A DNA stretch of 64,000 nt, from NCBI GenBank assembly GCA_019192545.1, contig JAHCMI010000003.1, positions 124,001-188,000 of the forward strand. The letters run 5' to 3'. The DNA is from Rivularia sp. MS3. GTDB taxonomy: Bacteria > Cyanobacteriota > Cyanobacteriia > Cyanobacteriales > Nostocaceae. Positions within the stretch are counted from its first letter, which is position 1. Each line of letters opens with the position of its first letter. The notes below the pieces were generated by a model. The model ran no database searches. It worked only from the letters and a program-made list of their open reading frames with translations, and was not told where the DNA came from. A program made the translations under genes and the position numbers. Below, piece after piece: positions 1 to 8,372 of this stretch.

Positions 1-360
1 TGTTGCGAGTTCTGAAGCTAGCTGATTTATCCGTTCTGCATGAGCTTTAGCCTGAGTTTTAGCTTCTTCCAATTGTTCTATCTGCTCGGAAAGGCGGGTT
101 ATATATCCACTGCGAGATTTTTTGATGATTGTTTCTTTTTCTGCTAGCTGAAATTCTAAAGCAGCGATCGCCTCATCTATAGCTTTAAGCTCGGCAAACA
201 ATTGAGGATTTTCTCTTGCCTGACGACGATAAGCTTCTGCTATCTCTTGGGGTGAATCATTCTCTGAAGGTGTGATGTTCACAGCAAGAGAAGCACCTTC
301 TCGGCGCAGTCGATTAATTTGAGAACGAATCACCTCAATTTCTGCCCGAACATCTTGCAT
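1..360 (-). CDS. Coiled-coil hypothetical protein, 3' part cut by window edge
   Basis: An open frame runs without a stop from an ATG at 358-360 to the left edge, giving at least 120 residues that begin MQDVRAEIEV. The visible part is rich in Glu, Ala, Gln, Lys and Arg with heptad-like spacing, so it is very probably a long coiled coil. No enzymatic motif is seen. Its start lies 9 bases after the thrB stop on the same strand, so the two are probably co-transcribed. A HIP1 octamer (GCGATCGC) lies inside near 155. Function unknown; the true C-terminus is outside the window. Confidence 0.7.
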   Translation of the reverse strand, partial: MQDVRAEIEVIRSQINRLRREGASLAVNITPSENDSPQEIAEAYRRQARENPQLFAELKAIDEAIAALEFQLAEKETIIKKSRSGYITRLSEQIEQLEEAKTQAKAHAERINQLASELAT

Positions 361-369
361 AATTGCCTT

Positions 370-1302
370 TTATCCTTGAACGACGCTTGTTGCTCCTTGG
401 TTATCAATTTGGAGCGTTTGTACTTGTGCTTTAATGCCTTTATTTTGCCATTCGTAAGCCATAGCTGCTGCTACTGCTTGAGAATTATCGGTATTAGTTA
501 ATGCAAGCAATGTTGGTCCAGCGCCGCTGATTACCATACCATAAGCACCGGCGGATAAGGCTGCGGCGTTTATTTCATCGTAATTATTAATTAATTTTTT
601 CCTGTAGGGCTGATGTAACTTATCTTGCAAAGCAGCCCGCAACCAGTTTTGATTGCCAGTTTCTAATCCACGCAATAACAATCCCAAATGTGCCGTATTA
701 AAAATCGCATCTTGACGGCTAACTTGAGCCGGTAATACTTGTCGTGCTTCGCTTGTCGAAAGTTCAAAATCTGGAATTGCCACTACTGGTACGACATCTT
801 GACACCAGGGAATATCGCAAATTGCCCATCCCCTATCGCTTGTTGCTGCCAAACGACATCCACCTAAAAGTGCTGGAACTACGTTATCCGGGTGTCCTTC
901 CATCGCAATGGCTAATTCCATCACCTCAGATAAAGTTAAAACTTCACCTGCTAATACATTTGCACCGATTAATCCACCAACAATAGCCGTTGCGGAACTA
1001 CCCAAACCTCGCGCTAATGGAACTCCCAATTTAATTTCAATTTTTGCTGGAGGTGCTGTTTGTTGTACATGTTGAAAAAATTTAATAAATGCCTGATATA
1101 CAAGATTGCTTTCATCGGTTGCGACTTTTGTTGCTTCACTTCCGGTAACTGTAATAACCAAGTTTTTGTTTGGATTAATTTCTTCTCGAATAAACTTCAA
1201 TTCGTTATAAAGCGTTAAAGCCGCACCAATACAGTCAAAACCAGGGCCTAAATTCGCAGTTGTTGCGGGAACGGTTACGCAGACAGAAGAAACAACAGAC
1301 AT
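370..1302 (-). CDS. thrB: Homoserine kinase
   Basis: Phosphorylates L-homoserine with ATP in the threonine branch of the aspartate pathway; cytoplasmic. The protein is a GHMP kinase: the N-terminus carries TVPATTANLGPGFDCIG and the ATP-binding glycine/serine loop PLARGLGSSATA lies near residues 95-105. A C-terminal GHMP segment includes GAYGMVISGAGPT. The frame is open 11 codons further upstream, but the ATG at 1302 (MSVVSSVCVTVPA) is preferred because it matches the usual N-terminus and gives 310 residues, normal for the family. It is followed after 9 bases by the coiled-coil gene. Confidence 0.95.
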   Translation of the reverse strand: MSVVSSVCVTVPATTANLGPGFDCIGAALTLYNELKFIREEINPNKNLVITVTGSEATKVATDESNLVYQAFIKFFQHVQQTAPPAKIEIKLGVPLARGLGSSATAIVGGLIGANVLAGEVLTLSEVMELAIAMEGHPDNVVPALLGGCRLAATSDRGWAICDIPWCQDVVPVVAIPDFELSTSEARQVLPAQVSRQDAIFNTAHLGLLLRGLETGNQNWLRAALQDKLHQPYRKKLINNYDEINAAALSAGAYGMVISGAGPTLLALTNTDNSQAVAAAMAYEWQNKGIKAQVQTLQIDNQGATSVVQG

Positions 1303-1383
1303 CAAATATATATACGTTAAGTAACAGAGCAGCATTTAATTAATCAGCATCTCATATAAATCAGCACTTAGGCAAAAAAATAG

Positions 1384-1414
1384 TTGACTCTCCCCTTACA
1401 GGAGATTGTTTACT
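1384..1414 (+). promoter_or_regulatory. MerR-type promoter and operator of the MerR regulator gene
   Basis: A TTGACT box (1384-1389) and a TTTACT box (1409-1414) are separated by 19 bases. That over-long spacer is the hallmark of promoters controlled by MerR-family activators. Inside it lies the dyad TCTCC-N7-GGAGA (1389-1405), nearly centred in the spacer. The promoter points at the MerR gene starting at 1519, which implies autoregulation. No other gene with such a promoter was seen nearby. Spacing and dyad are seen directly; the regulation is inferred from the family. Confidence 0.6.
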
Positions 1415-1518
1415 GTGAAAAGTTACATCAACGAAATAATTATTTATGAAACTAAAAGCACTAACTATTTAGTTCCGAGCATATCGAAATCATTTATTGA
1501 TTAAGCCGAAGAAAGAAA

Positions 1519-2331
1519 ATGCTTAAAATCGGTGACTTTTCCAAACTTAGCCAGGTGACTGTGAAAGCACTCCGACTTTATGACCAATTAGGATTGCTCA
1601 AACCGGCTGATATAGACGAATTTACAGGATATCGCTACTACTCTGTACAGCAATTACCGCGACTCAATCGCATTTTAGCTTTTAAAGATTTAGGCTTTTC
1701 CTTAGAACAAATTGCCAAGTTATTGGATGACAATTTACCACCCGTAGAAATACGCGGGATGTTGCGACTTAAGCAAGCAGAACTTCACAAATTACTAGAA
1801 GAAGAACAAGCGCGGCTTTTGCGAGTGGAAACAAGACTTAAACAAATAGAGAGAGAAGACAAAATGCCAAATTATGAAGTTGTAATCAAAAAAATTGAAC
1901 CAATTAAAGTTGCAGGAATACGAGATATCGTGCCCAATTACGGTGCGATGTCGCAACTTTACGAAGAGTTATTTGGTTATTTTCAACAACATGGAATCAA
2001 AGTAAATGATTACTGTGCGGGAATTTTACACGACCCTGAATATAAAGAATCTGATGTGGATGTGGAAGCTATTATAACGTTTGATGGTGCTGTCCCTATT
2101 AACAAACGAATAAAAGTATACGAATTACCAGGTTACAAACAAGCAGCTTGCTTAATTTACCAAGGTAGTTACAGCAAAATCAATCAAGCCTACACCGCTT
2201 TACTATCGTGGATTGAAAATAATGGTTACAAAATTATTGATTCCAACCGCGAGGTTTATGTTATTGGTGGAAACGAACAGGATAACGATTCGTATGTAAC
2301 CGAATTACAATTTCCCATAAGTGTGAAATAA
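1519..2331 (+). CDS. MerR-family regulator with GyrI-like effector domain
   Basis: A 270-residue transcription regulator. Residues 1-70 form the MerR winged helix-turn-helix (starts MLKIGDFSKLSQVTVKALRL, followed by YDQLGLL and TGYRYYS). Residues 75-112 are a charged dimerisation helix. Residues about 116-269 resemble the GyrI-like/AraC effector-binding domain of BmrR-type regulators, which bind drugs or other small hydrophobic molecules. No transporter gene adjoins it, so the controlled gene may only be itself. A 19-base-spacer promoter with a dyad lies about 105 bases upstream and a strong hairpin terminator follows immediately. The ligand cannot be read from sequence. Confidence 0.85.
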   Translation: MLKIGDFSKLSQVTVKALRLYDQLGLLKPADIDEFTGYRYYSVQQLPRLNRILAFKDLGFSLEQIAKLLDDNLPPVEIRGMLRLKQAELHKLLEEEQARLLRVETRLKQIEREDKMPNYEVVIKKIEPIKVAGIRDIVPNYGAMSQLYEELFGYFQQHGIKVNDYCAGILHDPEYKESDVDVEAIITFDGAVPINKRIKVYELPGYKQAACLIYQGSYSKINQAYTALLSWIENNGYKIIDSNREVYVIGGNEQDNDSYVTELQFPISVK

Positions 2332-2337
2332 AGCTCA

Positions 2338-2370
2338 AAAACCCGATTTGTTCGATAAATCGGGTTTTAA
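2338..2370 (+). terminator. Rho-independent terminator of the MerR gene
   Basis: A perfect 12-base stem (2338-2349 with 2357-2368) around a 7-base loop begins 6 bases after the MerR stop codon. Its arms start with an A-tract and end with a T-tract, so it could work in both directions. Confidence 0.8.
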
Positions 2371-2432
2371 TCGGATATTGAATTACAGACAACTGAAGTT
2401 TTTGTTTAAAGATGTTAAATTCAATGTAGATA

Positions 2433-2457
2433 AAGCAAAAGGGACTGGGTAAGTCCC
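2433..2457 (-). terminator. Probable terminator of ycf35
   Basis: Read on the minus strand, GGGACT and AGTCCC pair around a short loop (2441-2457) and are followed by TTTTGCTTT. It lies about 80 bases downstream of the ycf35 stop. A second inverted repeat, GGGTTAAC/GTTAACCC, lies between it and the gene. Confidence 0.5.
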
Positions 2458-2535
2458 AATCCCGAAAAAGCGGGTTAACCGCTATCTATTTAATTAAGTT
2501 AACCCGTGCAGCTTTGGGAACGCGCAGAAAAATTT

Positions 2536-2886
2536 CTATTGCAATACCAACTTAACGTTAGCGTTTTGCAAACCGCGCTGCTTAACTTCAGTTAAAGTCT
2601 TGTTAACAGCATATTTTTGATTGATGGAGTTAATCAATTCGGTCTGGTTGTGCTTCTTGGCAACACCCCATAGATCCGCAATTAAATCAAAGGAACCATC
2701 GCTATTGCGAGACCAACCTAAGTCATATTCGCCTTCCAAAACTGCAACGATGTCGGCACGAACGCGCTGACCGTTATAACCACGAACATCAGCTTCAGAC
2801 TTAACGGTGATGCCTAAGTCGCTCAAAGAAGACTTAAGAATTTCAGAATCAGTAATCTTGGTACGTAGAGTGCTAAAGTGAGACAT
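2536..2886 (-). CDS. ycf35: DUF1257 protein, Ycf35 homologue
   Basis: A 116-residue protein of the DUF1257/Ycf35 family, found in cyanobacteria and algal plastids; its molecular role is not established. The start at 2886 (MSHFSTLRTKITDSEIL) is chosen because it matches the family N-terminus and because GGAGG (2895-2899 on the minus strand) sits 8 bases upstream; an in-frame ATG five codons earlier overlaps that ribosome site. A middle segment, RGYNGQRVRADIVAVLEG, also fits the family. The AAA protein Ycf46 is encoded immediately upstream on the same strand, so two plastid-conserved ycf genes stand together. Confidence 0.8.
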   Translation of the reverse strand: MSHFSTLRTKITDSEILKSSLSDLGITVKSEADVRGYNGQRVRADIVAVLEGEYDLGWSRNSDGSFDLIADLWGVAKKHNQTELINSINQKYAVNKTLTEVKQRGLQNANVKLVLQ

Positions 2887-2938
2887 TTGGGTTTCCTCCA
2901 AAAAGAAGATTGAGATTAAGACAACGGTTTTTTAGACT

Positions 2939-2968
2939 AAGCCGCGTTTACAATTACGCGGTTTTTTT
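2939..2968 (+). terminator. Plus-strand terminator-like hairpin without a plus-strand gene
   Basis: CCGCGT (2942-2947) pairs with ACGCGG (2956-2961), extended by A-T and G-T pairs, and seven T residues follow on the plus strand. Both flanking genes (ycf35, ycf46) lie on the minus strand, where no T-tract follows the stem. It may end an antisense transcript over ycf35 or act as a structured element in the ycf35 leader. Confidence 0.45.
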
Positions 2969-3024
2969 ATTTGCTAGCTTTGGGTTCGCTAGCCTTTGCT
3001 CCTACCAAAGCAGGAGAAAGCCTT

Positions 3025-4536
3025 TTAAAACTCCATTCGCTGATACTCAGCTACGGAGGCTGCTGCTGGACGCGCTCGCTGTCTCGCCCAGTCTCGAAGC
3101 GCAGTAACTTGTTCTTGCATCGTTCGAGACAGCGGTAAAGTCGCCTTGAGTGCAGCAATAATATCTAATTGAGTGAACTCACGATCTTGGGCAAAAGCTT
3201 CGTACATTGCCGCCACTATCGCTTGTTCAATTTCTGCTCCAGAAAAGCCATCAGACATTTTGGATAACTGTTCCAAATCGAATCTTGATATGTCTTTACG
3301 GCGCTTATTCAGGTGAATCGTGAAAATATCTTGCCTTTCCTGAGATGTAGGCAGATCCACGAAGAAAATTTCGTCAAATCGACCTTTCCTTAAAAATTCT
3401 CCTGGCAGGCGTTCAACCCGATTGGCAGTCGCCATCACGAACACGGGTGATTTCTTCTCCTGCATCCAGGTTAGGAAAGACCCAAAAATACGGCTGGAAG
3501 TTCCTCCATCAGAGTCGCCAGAACCAGAGCTACCAGCAAAAGATTTATCTAATTCATCAATAAATAGTATCGCCGGAGATATAGATTCAGCTGTTTTTAA
3601 GGCATTACGCAAATTAGCTTCGCTTCTTCCTACCATTGAGCCATCGTAGACTCGCCCCATATCCAAGCGTAAAATCGGCAATCCCCATAGTTTTGAAGTG
3701 GTTTTGGCAATTAAAGACTTTCCGCAGCCCGGAACCCCGAGAATTAACATTCCTTTTGGTTGCGGCAAACCATATTCCCTGGCTTTCTCAGTGAAAGCAT
3801 CAGAACGCTGTGTCAGCCACTTTTTCAATTCTTCCAAACCACCAACAGCTTCAATGGTTTCATCTTCTTCAATGTATTCTAATATTCCATTGCGTCGGAT
3901 AAGCTGCTTCTTCTCAGATAAAACTATATCTACTTCTTTCTCGGTTAACTGCCGTTTGGTAACCTGAGCTTTACGATATACCTTCTGGGCTTCATCTCTG
4001 GTTAATCCTAAAGCCGCTCTTAATAACTTTTCCCGTGCTTCGGTCGTTAGCCGCCGAGCATTTTGTTGACCCAAATGACTATCTAACACCTTATTCAGGT
4101 CAGACATATTTGGGAGTGGAAAATCAAGCACAACTACTTCCTTTTCCAACTCGATAGGAACCTGCTGTACTGGTGACATCAAAATTATATTTTTTTGAGT
4201 ACCCTTAAAGCTAGCGATCGCATCTCGTAAAGACCTAGTTGTTGCTGGCGCATCAATAAACGGATGTAAATCTTTAAGAATAAATATACCAGGTTCTTTC
4301 TGCCGGATAATCCATTCAATTGCCGCTTCCGGAGAAACGGTATTGTGTTGAGTTACGCTCCTACCTTGACCATACTCCACAATTCCGTGGGTTACAGTCC
4401 ATACATACAATCGACGCTGCGGCTGCTGTCTTTGAGCGATAGAATAAATTGCTTGCTCTGCCCGCTCTTCCTCGGAGGTCACAAGGTAGATTAAGGGATA
4501 TTGAGCTTGAACTAGTATTTTGAGTTCTTCTTGCAT
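3025..4536 (-). CDS. ycf46: AAA-family ATPase, Ycf46 homologue
   Basis: A 503-residue protein with the layout of cyanobacterial and algal plastid Ycf46. An N-terminal region of about 240 residues (begins MQEELKILVQAQYPLIYL) is followed by one AAA module. That module has Walker A GVPGCGKS, Walker B ILFIDELDK, the sensor region VMATANRVERLP and arginine-finger region RKGRFDEIF. The C-terminal helical lid contains DGFSGAEIEQAI. ATP-driven remodelling is expected; the substrate is unknown. Reports link the cyanobacterial homologue to photosynthesis or inorganic-carbon responses, which I cite only as background. The next gene downstream on the strand is ycf35. Confidence 0.85.
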   Translation of the reverse strand: MQEELKILVQAQYPLIYLVTSEEERAEQAIYSIAQRQQPQRRLYVWTVTHGIVEYGQGRSVTQHNTVSPEAAIEWIIRQKEPGIFILKDLHPFIDAPATTRSLRDAIASFKGTQKNIILMSPVQQVPIELEKEVVVLDFPLPNMSDLNKVLDSHLGQQNARRLTTEAREKLLRAALGLTRDEAQKVYRKAQVTKRQLTEKEVDIVLSEKKQLIRRNGILEYIEEDETIEAVGGLEELKKWLTQRSDAFTEKAREYGLPQPKGMLILGVPGCGKSLIAKTTSKLWGLPILRLDMGRVYDGSMVGRSEANLRNALKTAESISPAILFIDELDKSFAGSSGSGDSDGGTSSRIFGSFLTWMQEKKSPVFVMATANRVERLPGEFLRKGRFDEIFFVDLPTSQERQDIFTIHLNKRRKDISRFDLEQLSKMSDGFSGAEIEQAIVAAMYEAFAQDREFTQLDIIAALKATLPLSRTMQEQVTALRDWARQRARPAAASVAEYQRMEF

Positions 4537-4641
4537 ATATCAACCTACTTGAGACCTAAAGACACTACAGACATCGTTCATCGCTTTCAACTTCCGGTAA
4601 AGACAGAATTATGAATTAACTATCCATAATTCGCGTATCAG

Positions 4642-4989
4642 CTAACAAGGAACCAGTTCTTCAAAGTCTTCTTGATTAACTTCTTCACCTTGTTCCATCT
4701 CACTGACAGAAACTTCTTTACCACCTATTACTCCTGGCTGATTACCTAGAGCAACTAACTCCCCTTCACGCAAGACTAGTGAACTTTCGCAGTTGGGACA
4801 TGAATAAACCCTGTGAGTTCTTCCGTAAGAACCTTCGACTTCATCTACCAATTCTGAATTTGCTAGATAAAATACGAGGGCACGCTCGGCAAGCTCTGAC
4901 ATTGGTTCGCTCTCAACTGCTGAACGTATTTTCAAACTTTTGTGCAGTTCTGGGGATAGATACAAAGTAACTTTTTGCTTAGCTTGCAT
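4642..4989 (-). CDS. Small ribbon-helix-helix-like protein with a CxxC motif
   Basis: 115 residues. The first 45 or so (KQKVTLYLSPELHKSLKIR followed by SELAERAL) have the beta-strand and two-helix pattern of Arc/CopG/MetJ-type ribbon-helix-helix DNA-binding proteins. The middle has a single CPNC pair, which could hold metal only with other ligands or as a dimer. The tail is very acidic (EMEQGEEVNQEDFEELV). It lies upstream of ycf46 on the same strand, about 100 bases away. A 10-base perfect palindrome lies just upstream of the start and might be its operator. A cyanobacterial conserved hypothetical; no known name. Confidence 0.7.
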   Translation of the reverse strand: MQAKQKVTLYLSPELHKSLKIRSAVESEPMSELAERALVFYLANSELVDEVEGSYGRTHRVYSCPNCESSLVLREGELVALGNQPGVIGGKEVSVSEMEQGEEVNQEDFEELVPC

Positions 4990-5007
4990 ATAACTATTTT
5001 GCGTTCT

Positions 5008-5017
5008 TACCCGGGTA
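5008..5017. promoter_or_regulatory. Palindrome TACCCGGGTA, possible operator
   Basis: A perfect 10-base palindrome lies 19-28 bases upstream of the start codon of the ribbon-helix-helix gene. Proteins of that fold often bind short palindromes near their own start. The link is inference only. Confidence 0.3.
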
Positions 5018-6515
<1,498 letters not shown>

Positions 6516-6529
6516 GGAAAATTATTTTT

Positions 6530-6583
6530 TTAGTAGTTAGCATTTAGCTGTTAAATTTCCGGCAACTAAATGCTAGCTACTAA
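6530..6583 (+). terminator. Long hairpin between sqdB and sqdX
   Basis: Arms 6530-6547 and 6566-6583 pair over 18 bases with one G-U wobble around an 18-base loop, starting 14 bases after the sqdB stop. A T-rich run precedes it, but no strong T-tract follows, so it may act more as an mRNA 3'-end stabiliser than a terminator. Its TTAGTAGTTAG sequence is related to the heptamer repeats elsewhere in the window. Confidence 0.45.
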
Positions 6584-6784
6584 GAAATTGTAGAATTGTT
6601 TATGGATGTATTAGCACAAGTTAATATTCAACTTTAGTTTTCTACGATTGAGATATTCGGTAAATTTAAGATATGATTGCCCCCGCAATATCATCCCTTC
6701 GCTTCTTATATACATATTTATCAACATTTATCAAACATGCGAAATGCAATTGTTCTGCTATCTTCCTATACTGAATAGTTTTGT

Positions 6785-7918
6785 ATGAGAATTGCTTTAT
6801 TTACCGAAACCTTTTTACCTAAAGTTGACGGAATTGTAACGCGCCTTCGTCATACCGTCGAACACTTACAGCGTAATAACAATCAAGTGTTAGTAGTTTG
6901 TCCGGATGGCGGAATCACAGAATACTTTGGAGCTAAAATTTATGGAATTTCTGGCTTCCCTTTGCCTATGTATCCGGAATTAACATTAGCACTACCTCGT
7001 CCGGCTATTGGTGAAGTTCTAGAAAATTTTAAACCAGATATTATTCATGTAGTCAATCCAGCAGTTCTAGGTTTAGCTGGGATTATTCATAGTAAAATAC
7101 ATAACATTCCTTTAGTAGCTTCCTATCATACTCACTTACCGCAATATCTGCAACATTACGGTTTGGGAATGTTAGAAGGATTGCTTTGGGAATTGCTTAA
7201 AGCTGCTCATAATCAAGCTGCTTTAAATCTATGTACTTCTACAGCAATGATCAAAGAATTAACAACTCATGGTATAGAACGTGTAGATTTATGGCAACGA
7301 GGAGTTGATACAGAATTATTTCATCCAACCTTGAGTAGTCCTCAAATGCGGGAGCGGTTATCGCAAAATCATCCAGAAGCTCCTTTACTACTTTATGTAG
7401 GACGTTTATCTGCTGAAAAAGAAATCGAGCGAATCAAGCCGATTTTAGAAGGTATTCCCGAAGCCAGACTAGCACTAGTAGGAGATGGACCTCATCGCGA
7501 AGCTTTGGAAAAGCATTTTTCTGGCACAAACACTTATTTTGTAGGCTATCTGACTGGAGGAGATTTAGCTTCAGCTTTCGCTAGTGCTGACGCTTTCGTT
7601 TTTCCTTCTCGTACTGAAACATTAGGATTGGTACTATTAGAAGCAATGGCTGCTGGATGTCCGGTTGTTGCGGCACGTTCTGGAGGTATTCCAGATATTG
7701 TTACAGATGGAGTCAATGGATATCTTTTCGAGCCAAAATCTGATGATGCAGGAGCAATAGCTGCAACGCTTCGTCTTTTAGAAGAAAAACAGCAGCGAGA
7801 AGTCATCCGTCAAAATGCTCGTCAAGAAGCAGAACGCTGGGGATGGTCTGCTGCGACTCATCAGTTACAAAACTTCTATGAAGAAGTTGTGTATTCTCAG
7901 ATGCCTAAATCAGCATAG
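6785..7918 (+). CDS. sqdX: Sulfoquinovosyl diacylglycerol synthase (SqdX-type glycosyltransferase)
   Basis: Transfers sulfoquinovose from UDP-sulfoquinovose to diacylglycerol, the last step of sulfolipid synthesis at the membrane face. The 377-residue protein is a GT4-family GT-B transferase. It starts MRIALFTETFLPKVDGIVTR, has YHTHLPQY near residue 115, the nucleotide-sugar residues R207 and K212 in VGRLSAEKE, and the EX7E motif E278/E286 in PSRTETLGLVLLEAMAAG. The gene lies 269 bases after sqdB and is followed by a clear terminator. GT4 members are similar, but adjacency to sqdB makes the assignment firm. Confidence 0.92.
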   Translation: MRIALFTETFLPKVDGIVTRLRHTVEHLQRNNNQVLVVCPDGGITEYFGAKIYGISGFPLPMYPELTLALPRPAIGEVLENFKPDIIHVVNPAVLGLAGIIHSKIHNIPLVASYHTHLPQYLQHYGLGMLEGLLWELLKAAHNQAALNLCTSTAMIKELTTHGIERVDLWQRGVDTELFHPTLSSPQMRERLSQNHPEAPLLLYVGRLSAEKEIERIKPILEGIPEARLALVGDGPHREALEKHFSGTNTYFVGYLTGGDLASAFASADAFVFPSRTETLGLVLLEAMAAGCPVVAARSGGIPDIVTDGVNGYLFEPKSDDAGAIAATLRLLEEKQQREVIRQNARQEAERWGWSAATHQLQNFYEEVVYSQMPKSA

Positions 7919-7961
7919 TTGAATTTGACCTTCTAAATTCGACCATATAAATTAACGGTCT

Positions 7962-7990
7962 AAGGACGGGAATCTCACCCGTCTTTATTA
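7962..7990 (+). terminator. Terminator downstream of sqdX
   Basis: GACGGG (7965-7970) pairs with CCCGTC (7978-7983) around a 7-base loop. The stem is extended by A-T and G-T pairs and followed by TTTATTA. It starts about 45 bases after the sqdX stop. Confidence 0.7.
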
Positions 7991-8372
7991 ATTTGAAATG
8001 ATATTTAGTTAAAAAATTATTATAAACATGTTTAGCTTTTTAATGATTGTTATTAAATAGTATTTTTGGTTTATATTTACGTTAATGAAAAACATAATGA
8101 TTAATTTAGATAAATATTTTCATCTGCTATCATCGTACTTAATTGCATTAGTAATTCAGTATAAATAGGAAGTCATTATATTCAAATTTTTCAAAAGATT
8201 TGATGCATTGATTAATCTAAATATAGATAAATAATGCTTATCTGAAAAAATAATCAAATAAATTACATTATTTTTATATAGTTATAAATTGCAAAAATTA
8301 GATTATGATTCTGATGTAAGTATAAAATTGTACTTAAAATCAAACCTCTATTATCTTGAATTTATAACTCCC
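7991..8372. other. AT-rich intergenic region upstream of the adenylate cyclase
   Basis: About 380 bases of very AT-rich DNA. A TTG-initiated frame is open from 8289 into the cyclase gene, but the added 28 residues look like translated intergenic sequence, so I leave them out. No clear repeats or promoter boxes are seen. Confidence 0.4.

Noticed and set aside
4361-4543. 60-codon minus-strand ORF overlapping the ycf46 start
   Set aside because: It is an alternative frame of ycf46, whose own N-terminus matches the family.
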